Origin: Flagellimonas pelagia
GTDB taxonomy: Bacteria; Bacteroidota; Bacteroidia; Flavobacteriales; Flavobacteriaceae
Direction of reading: 5' to 3'
Assembly: GCF_003584135.1 (NCBI RefSeq)
Contig: NZ_QXFI01000013.1
Location: 1 to 64,000 of the forward strand
DNA: 64,000 bases
Part shown: one piece after another, positions 9,006 through 17,088 of the stretch
Layout of the letters: each line of letters begins with the position of its first letter
Numbering within the stretch: position 1 is the first letter of the stretch
Translations under genes and position numbers: made by a program
Notes under the pieces: model-generated
The model's input: the letters and a program-made list of their open reading frames with translations, nothing else
What the model was told of the DNA's origin: nothing
Databases searched by the model: none

Positions 9006-11411
9006 TTAAAATTTAAAGTTGTAGGTCAATGAGGGTACAATGCCAAAAATGGCGGTTCGGGTGGCTTCGTTGGCCCCGGTTTCCAAGTTTTGTCCAAAGG
9101 AGATGGAAGCGGCATTTTTTCTGCTGTACAGATTATAAATACTGAGAACCCATTCTCCCTTAAAGCGTTTGTTCTGATATTTTCTTGGTTTGTAATTGAC
9201 CGAAACATCCAAGCGATGGTAAGCTGGCAAACGATCCGAATTTCGGGGGGCATAACTGGCTATGGACAAATCTTCGTATACGTATTGCCCATTGGGATAA
9301 GTTACCGGTCTACCTGTTTGAAAAACCAGATTGGTCCCAAAACTCCATTGGTCGTCCAAACGATAGGCCCCCGATACGGATATGTCGTGGGTCCTATCAA
9401 AAGAAGTACTGTACCAGTCGCCATTGTTGATGCCTGGCCCACCAGCCGTTCCTCCCAAGGTCCTTTGTTCCGATTTGGAAAGGGTGTACGCAATCCATCC
9501 CGTAAAGTCGCCCTCATTCTTCCGAAGGAGGAGTTCCAGTCCGTAGGCCCGCATTTCGCCATTCAAAACTTCAGTTTCAATGGTATTTTGACCGATCAAA
9601 TCGGACCCATCTATGTAATCGATTCTATTGTCCACGGTTTTATAGTAAGTCTCTACTTCCAGCGAATACATCTTGTCCGTAAAATTGCGAAAGTATCCCA
9701 ACGCATATTGGTTGGACAACTGTGGCTTAATAAAGGGGCCGCTGGGGGTCCAAACATCCAAAGGAGTTGCGGACGATGTATTGGACAACAAATGAATGTA
9801 TTGGGCAGTGCGGGAAAAACCTGCTTTTAGGGACGATTCCTCATCCAGAAGGTAAGCCAATGAAACCCTGGGTTCAAGATTACCAAAGCTTTTAATAACA
9901 TCACTTTTAGCGAAATTGGTCTCCCCTGTTGCTTCACCCCTTTCATAAATGCCCAATTCAGGATTGTACACCACGGGCTGATCGTTTGCGTAGGTGTTTA
10001 TGGGTTGTCCGCCCAATCGAGAGAAAGCACTGTATCGCAATCCGTACTGTACCGTGAGTTTAGGGCTGAGTTTGTGCTCCGCACTTAGATACAACCCACT
10101 TTCAAAGGCTTTTTTCTGGTCCAGTTTTAACGGATTTACGGGTGATGTTTCGGCGGTGGGACTTACTTCCCCAGGATTGAAATCATAATAAATACCGTTG
10201 ATTCCAAAATCCAATTTGAAGGCGTCGCTTAAATAATATTTAAAGTCATATTTAAGATTATAGTTGGTGATGGAGGATACCCAATCAAATTCCTCCTGTG
10301 CGAACTCCAAGTCGTAGTCATATCGACTTAGGATGGCCGAAAGATTGGAAAACAACCGGTCGTTGAATATGTGGTTCCAACGCAGATTACCCGTGGAATT
10401 CCCATAACTACTATCAAAAGTGTTGCCCAGTTTAAAGGCATCGCGGCCAAAATAACCACTCAAAAAAAGCTTGTTATTACGATTGATACTGTAATTGGTC
10501 TTGAGGTTCAGGTCGTAGAAACTGACACTGTTTTCTTCTCCCGCAGCCTTGAGCAATAGATCAACATAGGACCGGCGACCGGCGACTAAAAAGGAACCGT
10601 TGTCCCCAAAAATAGGCCCTTCTGCCGTCAGTCGGCTCGAAATAACCCCGATACCCCCGTTCAGTTCAAAGTTTTTGCTGTTCCCATCTTTCTGTCGAAT
10701 GTCCAATACGGAAGATACCCTGCCCCCAAAGCTAGCCGGAATACCGCCTTTGTAGAGTTTCATATCTTTAATGGCATCCGCATTGAAGACCGAGAAGAAC
10801 CCAAACATGTGCGAAGTGTTGTAAATAATGGCCTCGTCTAGCAGCACGAGGTTCTGGTCCTGTGCGCCGCCCCTCACATGGAACCCTCCGGTCCCCTCTC
10901 CGTTATTGGTAACGCCGGGTAACATTTGAAGGGATTTCAGCACATCCAATTCCCCCAAAACCACGGGCATTTGTTTAACGGTACCTATATTCATCTTCAC
11001 CACACTCATTTCAGGTTTTCGCAATATGGCTCGTTCCGGTTCGTCTGCGGTGACGACCACTTCATCCAGTTCGGTCGAGAATTCGGAAATTTCCACATCG
11101 TTTTTAATGTCGTGGTCCAAATGGATCTTCATTCGGATTTCGCTATATCCCATGTATGAAATGCTCAATATATACTCGCCTTCCGGTGCCGTTACGGAAT
11201 AAAATCCATATTCATTGGTGACCCCACCAATGGTAGTGCCGTTCAAGAACACGGAAGCACCGAATAGGGTCTCCCCATTGCTTTTGTCGGTAATGGTGCC
11301 GCTAATGGTGTGGCTGGTCTGGCCTATGGCAAGGATACAGCCCAAAAAGAAAAACCACAGCAACCAAACGGTACATTTGATTGCTGGGTCCAATTGTGAT
11401 TTACTGTTCAT
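9006..11411 (-). CDS. TonB-dependent receptor with carboxypeptidase-regulatory-like domain
   Basis: An 801-residue outer-membrane receptor. It has a hydrophobic signal sequence (about 12-31), then a carboxypeptidase-D regulatory-like beta sandwich (HTISGTITDKSNGETLFGA onward, about 33-110), a plug domain (VLGELDVLKSLQMLPGV through GIPASFGGRVSSVLDIR, about 150-245) and a 22-strand-type barrel ending in LTYNFKF, whose terminal Phe is the barrel-assembly signal. It is not long enough for a SusC protein and has no SusD partner; the DUF4249 lipoprotein follows instead. A promoter-like TGCAACC-N15-TGTCT at 11455-11481 matches the one before the divergent ECF sigma gene, implying sigma-factor control. 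Confidence 0.92.
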   Translation of the reverse strand: MNSKSQLDPAIKCTVWLLWFFFLGCILAIGQTSHTISGTITDKSNGETLFGASVFLNGTTIGGVTNEYGFYSVTAPEGEYILSISYMGYSEIRMKIHLDHDIKNDVEISEFSTELDEVVVTADEPERAILRKPEMSVVKMNIGTVKQMPVVLGELDVLKSLQMLPGVTNNGEGTGGFHVRGGAQDQNLVLLDEAIIYNTSHMFGFFSVFNADAIKDMKLYKGGIPASFGGRVSSVLDIRQKDGNSKNFELNGGIGVISSRLTAEGPIFGDNGSFLVAGRRSYVDLLLKAAGEENSVSFYDLNLKTNYSINRNNKLFLSGYFGRDAFKLGNTFDSSYGNSTGNLRWNHIFNDRLFSNLSAILSRYDYDLEFAQEEFDWVSSITNYNLKYDFKYYLSDAFKLDFGINGIYYDFNPGEVSPTAETSPVNPLKLDQKKAFESGLYLSAEHKLSPKLTVQYGLRYSAFSRLGGQPINTYANDQPVVYNPELGIYERGEATGETNFAKSDVIKSFGNLEPRVSLAYLLDEESSLKAGFSRTAQYIHLLSNTSSATPLDVWTPSGPFIKPQLSNQYALGYFRNFTDKMYSLEVETYYKTVDNRIDYIDGSDLIGQNTIETEVLNGEMRAYGLELLLRKNEGDFTGWIAYTLSKSEQRTLGGTAGGPGINNGDWYSTSFDRTHDISVSGAYRLDDQWSFGTNLVFQTGRPVTYPNGQYVYEDLSIASYAPRNSDRLPAYHRLDVSVNYKPRKYQNKRFKGEWVLSIYNLYSRKNAASISFGQNLETGANEATRTAIFGIVPSLTYNFKF

Positions 11412-11454
11412 TTTTTGATGTTTTGATGGTTGTACTTGAAATTTTCACCATCAT

Positions 11455-11481
11455 AGACAGGTCAAAAAAGGAAGGGTTGCA
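11455..11481 (-). promoter_or_regulatory. Predicted ECF-sigma promoter for the TonB receptor
   Basis: Minus-strand TGCAACC (11481-11475), 15 bases, then TGTCT (11459-11455). The same boxes at the same spacing occur before the sigma gene and the barrel gene. The AAC and GTC cores fit general ECF -35 and -10 elements. Confidence 0.65.
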
Positions 11482-11558
11482 TACACTGGCTTTTTTATGG
11501 GATCTTTCTTTTCATATTTTACAATCGATAGATTTTTACAAGTTTTTTTTCTTCATGG

Positions 11559-11588
11559 TGCAACCCTTTACTTTTGCGGTTGTCTTTA
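11559..11588 (+). promoter_or_regulatory. Predicted autoregulated ECF-sigma promoter
   Basis: TGCAACC at 11559-11565, 15 bases, TGTCTTTA at 11581-11588, followed 28 bases later by the TTG start of the sigma gene. The box TGCAACCCTT and its complement at 11472-11481 also form a 10-base inverted repeat spanning the divergent region. A TACTTTTG at 11569 lies inside the spacer. Confidence 0.68.
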
Positions 11589-11616
11589 GCAAGAGACAAG
11601 GCATCAACCTAAACTA

Positions 11617-12156
11617 TTGGAAACCGACATCCGATTTACGCATAAGGCCATAGTGGAGCAATGCAAAGCCGGCAATAGCAACTCGCAATACGAGCTGTAT
11701 TCCTGCTATGTGGATGCTATGTACAACGTGGGGTTCCGCTTTTTGGGCAATGCGGAAGATGCCGAGGATATTGTACAGGACAGCTTTGTGGATGCCTTTA
11801 AAAATCTGGACAGCTTTAAGTATGAAAGTAGTTTTGGTTCATGGTTGAAGCGGATTGTCATTAATAAAAGTATTAACCACCTAAAGGCCAAACGTATACC
11901 CGTGGTACCGATGGAAGCCCATGAGTTCCATTTGACGGATGACGAACCTGTAGAGGCCGAGGCAACGGATATAAATAAAGTGAAGAAGGGTATCGCCCTG
12001 CTCCCGGACGGTTACCGGGAAATCATCAATCTGTATTTGATTGAAGGATATGACCATGTGGAAATTGGGGAGATTTTGGGTATTTCTACCAGTACCTCAA
12101 AATCGCAATACCACAGGGCCAAGAAAAAATTATTGGAAATCATCAATGAACTGTAA
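11617..12156 (+). CDS. ECF-subfamily RNA polymerase sigma factor
   Basis: A 179-residue sigma-70 family ECF factor. Region 2 spans about 20-85, with YNVGFRFLGNAEDAEDIVQD as the 2.2-2.3 core; region 4 spans about 120-172, with EGYDHVEIGEILGISTSTSK as the HTH. The only sensible start is the TTG at 11617; no in-frame ATG lies upstream or near. The stop overlaps the next start (TAATG), which couples it to the putative anti-sigma factor. It probably transcribes its own operon, the divergent TonB receptor and the barrel gene through the shared two-box promoter. Confidence 0.92.
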   Translation: METDIRFTHKAIVEQCKAGNSNSQYELYSCYVDAMYNVGFRFLGNAEDAEDIVQDSFVDAFKNLDSFKYESSFGSWLKRIVINKSINHLKAKRIPVVPMEAHEFHLTDDEPVEAEATDINKVKKGIALLPDGYREIINLYLIEGYDHVEIGEILGISTSTSKSQYHRAKKKLLEIINEL

Positions 12157-12698
12157 TGGACAATTTTGAAAAACATATTAGGGACCATGCAGCACAATTC
12201 AACGAACGAAGGGCGGACAAGGACAAAATGTGGGCCAAGATTTCAGAAGAACTGCATCAAGAAAAACCCAAGGTAATCCCTCTCTGGAAAAGACCCGTGT
12301 TTCGCGTGGCTGCTTCGGTGTTATTATTGTTGGGCATTGCTTCTTTTTTTGGACTGGCAGTGTTGAACAACAGTGCCAACAAAACACAGTACGCGTCCAA
12401 AGAATTGATGGAAATAGATATGTATTACAAGGATTTGGTCTCCTACCAAGTGCAGTTGGTAAAGAACAACCGGTCCCTTTCCGAAGAAAACAAAGCAGAG
12501 TTCCTGTCCTTCATGGATGAACTCGACGCTGAATATGAAGTCCTTAAGAAGGAAATGCAAAAAAACCTTGACAATGAACGAGTGCTGGAAGCCATTGTGG
12601 GCAACTACAAGAAGCGTATCGAGCTCATTGAGAATTTGTTGCACCAATTAAATGAATCTAAAAAACCGGATGAAGATGATTATGGATACACGTTATAG
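12156..12698 (+). CDS. Probable membrane-bound anti-sigma factor
   Basis: A 180-residue protein with a charged cytosolic N-terminus (1-46, containing FNERRADKDKMWAKIS), one membrane helix at about 48-70 (VFRVAASVLLLLGIASFFGL), and a long charged coiled coil outside (about 85-170, LSEENKAEFLSFMDELDAEY and repeats). This layout, together with TAATG coupling to an ECF sigma gene, is that of an anti-sigma factor. No zinc-binding HxxxCxxC motif is present, so it is not a ZAS-type protein. The function is inferred from topology and context. Confidence 0.7.
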   Translation: MDNFEKHIRDHAAQFNERRADKDKMWAKISEELHQEKPKVIPLWKRPVFRVAASVLLLLGIASFFGLAVLNNSANKTQYASKELMEIDMYYKDLVSYQVQLVKNNRSLSEENKAEFLSFMDELDAEYEVLKKEMQKNLDNERVLEAIVGNYKKRIELIENLLHQLNESKKPDEDDYGYTL

Positions 12699-13767
12699 AA
12701 AGGTCCTATGGATGGCCTTGCTGCTGATTTCGGTGCATTCTGCCAGGTCACAGGAAAAGGTATATAAAACCATTGAAAAGAGTTTCCCGTTCACGAACTC
12801 GGGCGAGTTTCAATTGGAGAACAAATATGGGAACATTACGCTTAAGGGATGGGACCAGAACAAAGTTCTGGTGAACATTTCGGTTACGGTAAACCATCGT
12901 AAAAAGGAGAATGCAGAGGATTTACTGGAGCGTATCAACCCAAAGATCAAAACCAGTAACGGCTATATTTCCATTGTTTCGGAAATCGCCAATAAAAATA
13001 CAGGATGGTTTGCCGATATTTTAAATAAGGCCAACCCCATTGACTTTGATCGCAGCCATGTACAAATAGATTATGAGGTCTACCTTCCTGCAAAGGCCGG
13101 ACTCAAGATCACCAACCGTTTTGGGGATGTGGTCATTGAAAATTGTATGGGAACCCTCAATACCTTGATCGAGCATGGTGACCTGTGGATCGGGGAAAAT
13201 CTGAACAAGGCGGATATTGTTTTGAGGTATGGGAAAGTCCGTGCCAAGGATTTGAATTATGCGGATATAGACTTGAAAATTGGGGAATTGAACATGGAAA
13301 ATTCCAAAAACCTACGTTTGCGAAGTGATGGTACGGAAATCCATGCCAATTTGGTGAATTCCTTGGAAGTGTATTCGAACAAAGACCATATCGCTATAAA
13401 CGAAGCAGGATCTCTATTTGGAAACTTGGAATTCACCACATTCAAATTGGAACGGTTGACGGGCGATGTGGATATGAATATGAAGATTGCGGATTTTCAA
13501 GTGTATGCCATCACAAATCCATCTGCTGCAATAGCCATACAGCAGGAATCTGCGGATATCACGCTAACGGTTACCCATTTCTCCCACCGCTTTACGGCAA
13601 CCTTGGAGCAAGGTGTGGTACGCTTGCCTAAATCTTTTGAGAACGTCAGCTCCGAAATGTTGGACAAAGGCCGCAGGCTTCGAAAAATTGATGCCACTTA
13701 TGGAAAGGAACGGAAAGGGAGTATTTCCATACAAGGGGAAAAGGGAATTGTGACCATAAACAATTAA
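12682..13767 (+). CDS. Secreted DUF4097-like beta-helix protein
   Basis: About 361 residues with a signal peptide (VLWMALLLISVHSARS) and a body of short repeated beta strands (KYGNITLKGWDQNKVLVNIS, NRFGDVVIENCMG, RYGKVRAKDLNYADIDLKIG, GSISIQGEKGIVTI), typical of DUF4097-type putative adhesins. Starts at 12676 and 12682 are both possible; either overlaps the anti-sigma stop. It is the third gene of the ECF operon. The location is periplasmic or outer-membrane. Families like this often sit behind sigma/anti-sigma pairs, but the function is unknown. Confidence 0.8.
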   Translation: MDTRYRKVLWMALLLISVHSARSQEKVYKTIEKSFPFTNSGEFQLENKYGNITLKGWDQNKVLVNISVTVNHRKKENAEDLLERINPKIKTSNGYISIVSEIANKNTGWFADILNKANPIDFDRSHVQIDYEVYLPAKAGLKITNRFGDVVIENCMGTLNTLIEHGDLWIGENLNKADIVLRYGKVRAKDLNYADIDLKIGELNMENSKNLRLRSDGTEIHANLVNSLEVYSNKDHIAINEAGSLFGNLEFTTFKLERLTGDVDMNMKIADFQVYAITNPSAAIAIQQESADITLTVTHFSHRFTATLEQGVVRLPKSFENVSSEMLDKGRRLRKIDATYGKERKGSISIQGEKGIVTINN

Positions 13768-13779
13768 AAAAACACGAAA

Positions 13780-13809
13780 TGCAACCTTTTGCCAAATACA
13801 TTGTCTTTA
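13780..13809 (+). promoter_or_regulatory. Third copy of the predicted ECF-sigma promoter
   Basis: TGCAACC at 13780-13786, 15 bases, TGTCTTTA at 13802-13809. It is identical in both boxes and spacing to the promoter before the sigma gene and lies 30 bases before the barrel gene start. Confidence 0.65.
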
Positions 13810-13838
13810 AAACAGAATCAATCAGAAAATCAATAAAA

Positions 13839-14504
13839 ATGAACAATCAAAAAACAACTTCCTTACTTTTTTTCCTATTGCTTGGTATGATGGGGTTCGC
13901 CCAAGATGATGACGGACAATACATTACATTCAATGATCGAAAGAATGTGGTGCACGGTGTCTATCTCGGGTTATCCACCTACTTTGGTGAAATTGAGGGA
14001 GAGGACACTTACATCGGAGGATTAAAAGTGGCCTATGTGGCCAACAGACAGTTTGAAGTAGGTTTTATGGCCAACATACTGTATTCCGAGCAAAACATCT
14101 TCAATCCGAGAACCAACAACAACGATGATATTGTCGCCATATACGGAGGACTTCATTTGGAACCTATATTGTTTGGCAAGAACAGGGTAAGCCTATCCTT
14201 TCCTATACTGGTCGGTGGTGGTGGTGTGGGCTATGTGGACCATAATGCCGTAGTGAATGATGAGAACGTCGATTTGGATGATGATGATATTGATGCCGTA
14301 TTTGTATTGGAACCGGGTATGAATATATTGTTCAACCTCTCTCGGTACGTTCAATTGGAGGCCGGTTTCAGGTATAGAATGTCCAGCAGGATTGAATTGG
14401 CACAAAGCCCAGTGGATAGGATCAGTGGTTTTTCTGGTGGCATTGGGGTAAAGTTGGGTGTTTTTAATATGGGTCGTAACCGCTACAAAAAACATTTGGA
14501 CTGA
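13839..14504 (+). CDS. Outer-membrane beta-barrel protein
   Basis: A 221-residue protein. The signal peptide is MNNQKTTSLLFFLLLGMMGFAQ. The mature part alternates aromatic and small residues, with strands such as LKVAYVANRQFEVGFMANI and YVQLEAGFRYRMSS and a short acidic loop (VDLDDDDID). This is the pattern of a small 8-10-stranded barrel. I chose this start over the longer 13779 frame because the signal peptide begins here and the extension overlaps the predicted promoter. It belongs to the ECF-controlled locus. No specific family can be named. Confidence 0.78.
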   Translation: MNNQKTTSLLFFLLLGMMGFAQDDDGQYITFNDRKNVVHGVYLGLSTYFGEIEGEDTYIGGLKVAYVANRQFEVGFMANILYSEQNIFNPRTNNNDDIVAIYGGLHLEPILFGKNRVSLSFPILVGGGGVGYVDHNAVVNDENVDLDDDDIDAVFVLEPGMNILFNLSRYVQLEAGFRYRMSSRIELAQSPVDRISGFSGGIGVKLGVFNMGRNRYKKHLD

Positions 14505-14644
14505 TGAAAAAGAAGAGTGTGAAAAAAGAACCCATTGAAATTCAACTGGTTTACACCCAGAACAATCAGGTCTTCACAAAGAACGACCAAGAAGAATGGT
14601 TACCGGTTTCATTTCAGTGGGTTACGATTCCATTTTCAAAATGA
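14504..14644 (+). CDS. 46-residue ORF coupled to the barrel gene
   Basis: The ATG overlaps the stop of the barrel gene (TGATG). The product is a basic N-terminus (MKKKSVKKEPIEIQL) followed by a Gln/Asn-rich polar stretch and a WLPVSFQWV segment. It has no signal peptide or membrane helix. The tight overlap suggests translational coupling and a real gene, but I recognise no relatives and it could be chance. Confidence 0.4.
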   Translation: MKKKSVKKEPIEIQLVYTQNNQVFTKNDQEEWLPVSFQWVTIPFSK

Positions 14645-14670
14645 TTGGGCCGACCGATGAGTGTCTCACA

Positions 14671-15267
14671 CTAATGCCTTCTTTCTAGGACATTGGAAAT
14701 ATCATCCAATGTATAGCCTTTGGCCTGCAACAAGATCAAATAATGGAACAAAAGATCGGCACTCTCGTTCAAGAAAAGGTCATCATTGGCGTCCTTGGCC
14801 TCAATGACGGTTTCCACGGCTTCCTCCCCCACCTTTTGTGCTATTTTGTTGATGCCTTTTCGGAACAATGAAGCTACATAACTATCAGGGTTGTCCTGAT
14901 TATTTTTTCGGGATTCTATAATCTTTTCCAAGGCGGATAAAAAGCCGTAAGCTTGGGCATTTTCTTCTGCCCAACAGGTATCGGTTCCTTTGTGACAGGT
15001 GGGCCCAACGGGATTTACAAATACCAAAAGGGTGTCGTTGTCGCAATCCACTTTTATATCAACCAGGTTCAGGAAATTTCCACTTTCTTCGCCTTTGGTC
15101 CAAAGGCGTTGCTTGGACCGACTGAAAAAGGTCACTTTTCTACTCTTCTGCGTTACGTCAAAAGCTTCTTGGTTCATATAGCCCAGCATCAATACGGTTT
15201 TGGTCTTCGCATCTTGAATGATAGCGGGCACAAGACCATCTGGGTTTTTGGTAAAGTCAATTTTCAT
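14671..15267 (-). CDS. hisIE: Bifunctional phosphoribosyl-AMP cyclohydrolase / phosphoribosyl-ATP pyrophosphatase
   Basis: It catalyses histidine steps 2 and 3. The 198-residue protein has an N-terminal HisI domain (about 1-105, with WTKGEESGNFLNLV, DCDNDTLL and GPTCHKGTDTCW holding the metal Cys/His residues) and a C-terminal HisE helical bundle (about 110-198, VGEEAVETVIEAKD). This is the usual fused form in Bacteroidota. It is the last gene of the histidine operon, 90 bases after hisF. Confidence 0.96.
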   Translation of the reverse strand: MKIDFTKNPDGLVPAIIQDAKTKTVLMLGYMNQEAFDVTQKSRKVTFFSRSKQRLWTKGEESGNFLNLVDIKVDCDNDTLLVFVNPVGPTCHKGTDTCWAEENAQAYGFLSALEKIIESRKNNQDNPDSYVASLFRKGINKIAQKVGEEAVETVIEAKDANDDLFLNESADLLFHYLILLQAKGYTLDDISNVLERRH

Positions 15268-15357
15268 CTGTTCTTTTTAATTTGTTTTTAATGGTCAGAT
15301 GCAATGCCACATTATTTCGGCTGATAAACCTAATCAGGTGTGAGGGCATTTCATATC

Positions 15358-16113
15358 TTAAATTCTAACGGGAATCCCTTCCCTCTTCAATTCGTTCTTT
15401 AAAACTTGTATTTCAATTTCCTTAAAATGAAAAACGCTGGCTGCCAGGGCAGCATCGGCTTTCCCATCTATGAAGGTATCGGTAAAATGGGAAATGGTTC
15501 CGGCACCCCCTGAGGCAATGATGGGAATGTTCACCAATTTGGACAATTGCGCCAAAGCCTTGTTGGCAAACCCATTTTTGGTGCCATCATGGTCCATAGA
15601 GGTGAATAATATCTCCCCTGCTCCTCGTTCTTCCACTTCTTTGGCCCAATCAAATAGATTGATTTCAGTTGGAACTTTACCACCTACCAAATGTACTTTC
15701 CAGACACCATCAACCTGTTTGGCGTCAATGGCGACCACGATACACTGGGAACCGAATTTAGCCACCAACTCATTGATGAGTTCCGGTCTTTTTACCGCTG
15801 AGGAGTTGATAGAAACTTTGTCCGCGCCATTCTTGAGTAATATATCCACATCCTCCACCGAAGAAATGCCCCCACCCACCGTAAACGGAATGTTGATGGT
15901 CTCTGCTACGTGATAGACCAATTCCGCCAAGGTCTTTCGTTTTTCCTCAGTGGCCGAAATATCCAAAAAGACCAATTCGTCCGCCCCTTCTTTAGCATAA
16001 ATGGATGCTAATTCCACAGGATCTCCAGCATCTCGGAGGTCCACAAAATTGACACCTTTTACGGTGCGTCCGTTTTTGATGTCCAAACAAGGAATGATTC
16101 GTTTTGTAAGCAT
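15358..16113 (-). CDS. hisF: Imidazole glycerol phosphate synthase, cyclase subunit
   Basis: The cyclase half of the HisFH synthase; it forms imidazole glycerol phosphate and AICAR from PRFAR and ammonia. The 251-residue (beta/alpha)8 barrel shows [19 protein letters not shown] with the N-terminal catalytic Asp, TVGGGISS, and [11 protein letters not shown] with the second catalytic Asp. The length is normal. A 147-base spacer (16114-16260) with palindromic repeats and a GIY-YIG gene separates it from the upstream his genes. Confidence 0.97.
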   Translation of the reverse strand: MLTKRIIPCLDIKNGRTVKGVNFVDLRDAGDPVELASIYAKEGADELVFLDISATEEKRKTLAELVYHVAETINIPFTVGGGISSVEDVDILLKNGADKVSINSSAVKRPELINELVAKFGSQCIVVAIDAKQVDGVWKVHLVGGKVPTEINLFDWAKEVEERGAGEILFTSMDHDGTKNGFANKALAQLSKLVNIPIIASGGAGTISHFTDTFIDGKADAALAASVFHFKEIEIQVLKNELKREGIPVRI

Positions 16114-16120
16114 AATTTAT

Positions 16121-16148
16121 CGTCACCCTAGCATAATATAGGGGTCTT
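16121..16148. repeat. Degenerate palindromic repeat, copy 1
   Basis: CGTCACCCTA...TAGGGGTC forms a short stem (CCCTA/TAGGG) and shares CGTCACCCT with the copy at 16230. It belongs to the repeat cluster around the GIY-YIG gene. Confidence 0.45.
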
Positions 16149-16173
16149 GTTTGATTTTAATTTATGTTATGCG

Positions 16174-16196
16174 ATGCCGAAACAAGTTCGGCATGA
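16174..16196. repeat. Palindromic repeat, copy 2
   Basis: ATGCCGAA-ACAAG-TTCGGCAT is a perfect 8-base-pair stem with a 5-base loop. The 16 bases AACAAGTTCGGCATGA (16181-16196) recur exactly at 16555-16570 on the other side of the GIY-YIG gene. Confidence 0.7.
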
Positions 16197-16229
16197 CGTT
16201 TTCTTCGAAAACCATCTTTGAATTTTAAT

Positions 16230-16256
16230 CGTCACCCTGAACTTGTTTCAGGGTCT
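16230..16256. repeat. Palindromic repeat, copy 3
   Basis: CCCTGAA-CTTGT-TTCAGGG is a perfect 7-base-pair stem at 16235-16253. Its loop CTTGT is the complement of the ACAAG loop of copy 2, so it is the same class of repeat in opposite orientation. It abuts the GIY-YIG stop codon. Confidence 0.7.
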
Positions 16257-16260
16257 CATT

Positions 16261-16542
16261 TTAATAGTCCAGTGCTTCTAATGTTGGATTCTGTTCTTTA
16301 ATCAAGTTAACTTTCCAGTCGTGGTGCCAGTTTTTTAATTGTTTTTCTCTTGTAATAGCCTGATTAATATCAGAATAAACTTCAAAGTACACCAAATCAA
16401 TAACATTGTACTTCACTGTAAATTTTGAGGCAATTCCTTCTTTATGTTCCCCCATTCTTTTGGCCAGATCTGAAGTGATTCCAATATAGAATGTTGTTCT
16501 GAACTTGTTGGTCAATATGTAAACAAAACTCTGATTCATCAT
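16261..16542 (-). CDS. Small GIY-YIG nuclease-domain protein
   Basis: A 93-residue single-domain GIY-YIG protein (UvrC-N/URI-like). The motif appears as FVYILTNKFRTTFYIGITSDLAKRM, with the conserved Arg following, and a C-terminal Asn/Glu-containing helix (WKVNLIKEQNPTLEAL). It is complete for this small class. It sits alone between DinB and hisF in a cluster of palindromic repeats on both sides, which suggests a repeat-associated, possibly mobile cassette rather than a histidine gene. Its substrate is unknown. DNA nicking is inferred from the family. Confidence 0.88.
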   Translation of the reverse strand: MMNQSFVYILTNKFRTTFYIGITSDLAKRMGEHKEGIASKFTVKYNVIDLVYFEVYSDINQAITREKQLKNWHHDWKVNLIKEQNPTLEALDY

Positions 16543-16547
16543 TTATG

Positions 16548-16571
16548 ATGTCCAAACAAGTTCGGCATGAT
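16548..16571. repeat. Palindromic repeat, copy 4 (imperfect)
   Basis: TGTCCAA-ACAAG-TTCGGCA is a degenerate version of copy 2 with two stem mismatches; its 3' half is identical over 16 bases. It lies just upstream of the GIY-YIG start. Confidence 0.6.
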
Positions 16572-16572
16572 G

Positions 16573-17088
16573 TTATTCGTTCTTCACATTCAGGTCTACC
16601 CCATCATAAAAACCCAAATTTTTGTTTTCCAATATTTTGGTCCAAAGGGCAATCTGTCCTGTGTGGTATGATAGGTGCTCTGTAACATGGATAATGTTCC
16701 CAACCCCTGAAAAATTAAACCCTTGAACGGAACGTTTCCGGAGCAATTCCTCCAACGGAGCCTCATAAAAGGTTCGTTTGGCCTTATCCACGGTATCACT
16801 AAGCTTTTTGAACAATTCCTCTTTTGAAAATCCAGAGGTTGCTGAAAATTCCTCATCCCGCTTGCGGTTGTCTTCTTCATTCTTGATGGAAGCAATCCCG
16901 TATTGAGTGATATTTCCACATAAATGCAGCATCAAATTTCCAATGCTGTTGCTGGATTCGTTCGGTTTCTGCCAAATTTTGTCTTCGGGTAATTTGTCCA
17001 AACAAATTTTGATCATACGAAGGCTTTCGTTCATCCGATAGCCCACGTTCCAAGTCAGTTCATCCTGAAGTTGCTTTTCCTTATCCAT
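16573..17088 (-). CDS. DinB-like protein
   Basis: A 171-residue four-helix DinB/YfiT-type protein. Helix 1 is [14 protein letters not shown]. The three potential metal-binding His are spread over [10 protein letters not shown] and [13 protein letters not shown]. Family members include thiol-dependent S-transferases (bacillithiol and mycothiol), but this one's substrate is unknown. The ATG at 17088 overlaps the hisA stop (AATGGATAA), so it is co-translated within the histidine operon; the frame could be extended by a TTG. It has no known role in histidine synthesis. Confidence 0.85.
   Translation of the reverse strand: MDKEKQLQDELTWNVGYRMNESLRMIKICLDKLPEDKIWQKPNESSNSIGNLMLHLCGNITQYGIASIKNEEDNRKRDEEFSATSGFSKEELFKKLSDTVDKAKRTFYEAPLEELLRKRSVQGFNFSGVGNIIHVTEHLSYHTGQIALWTKILENKNLGFYDGVDLNVKNE

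Noticed and set aside
9090..9830. Long open frame (246 codons) on the plus strand inside the TonB receptor gene
   Set aside because: It is antisense to a clear receptor with full domain structure and its translation shows no family signature.
11569..11576. TACTTTTG as a housekeeping promoter of the ECF sigma gene
   Set aside because: It lies inside the spacer of the stronger TGCAACC-N15-TGTCTTTA match and has no -33 TTG at the right distance. It may be chance in a T-rich spacer.
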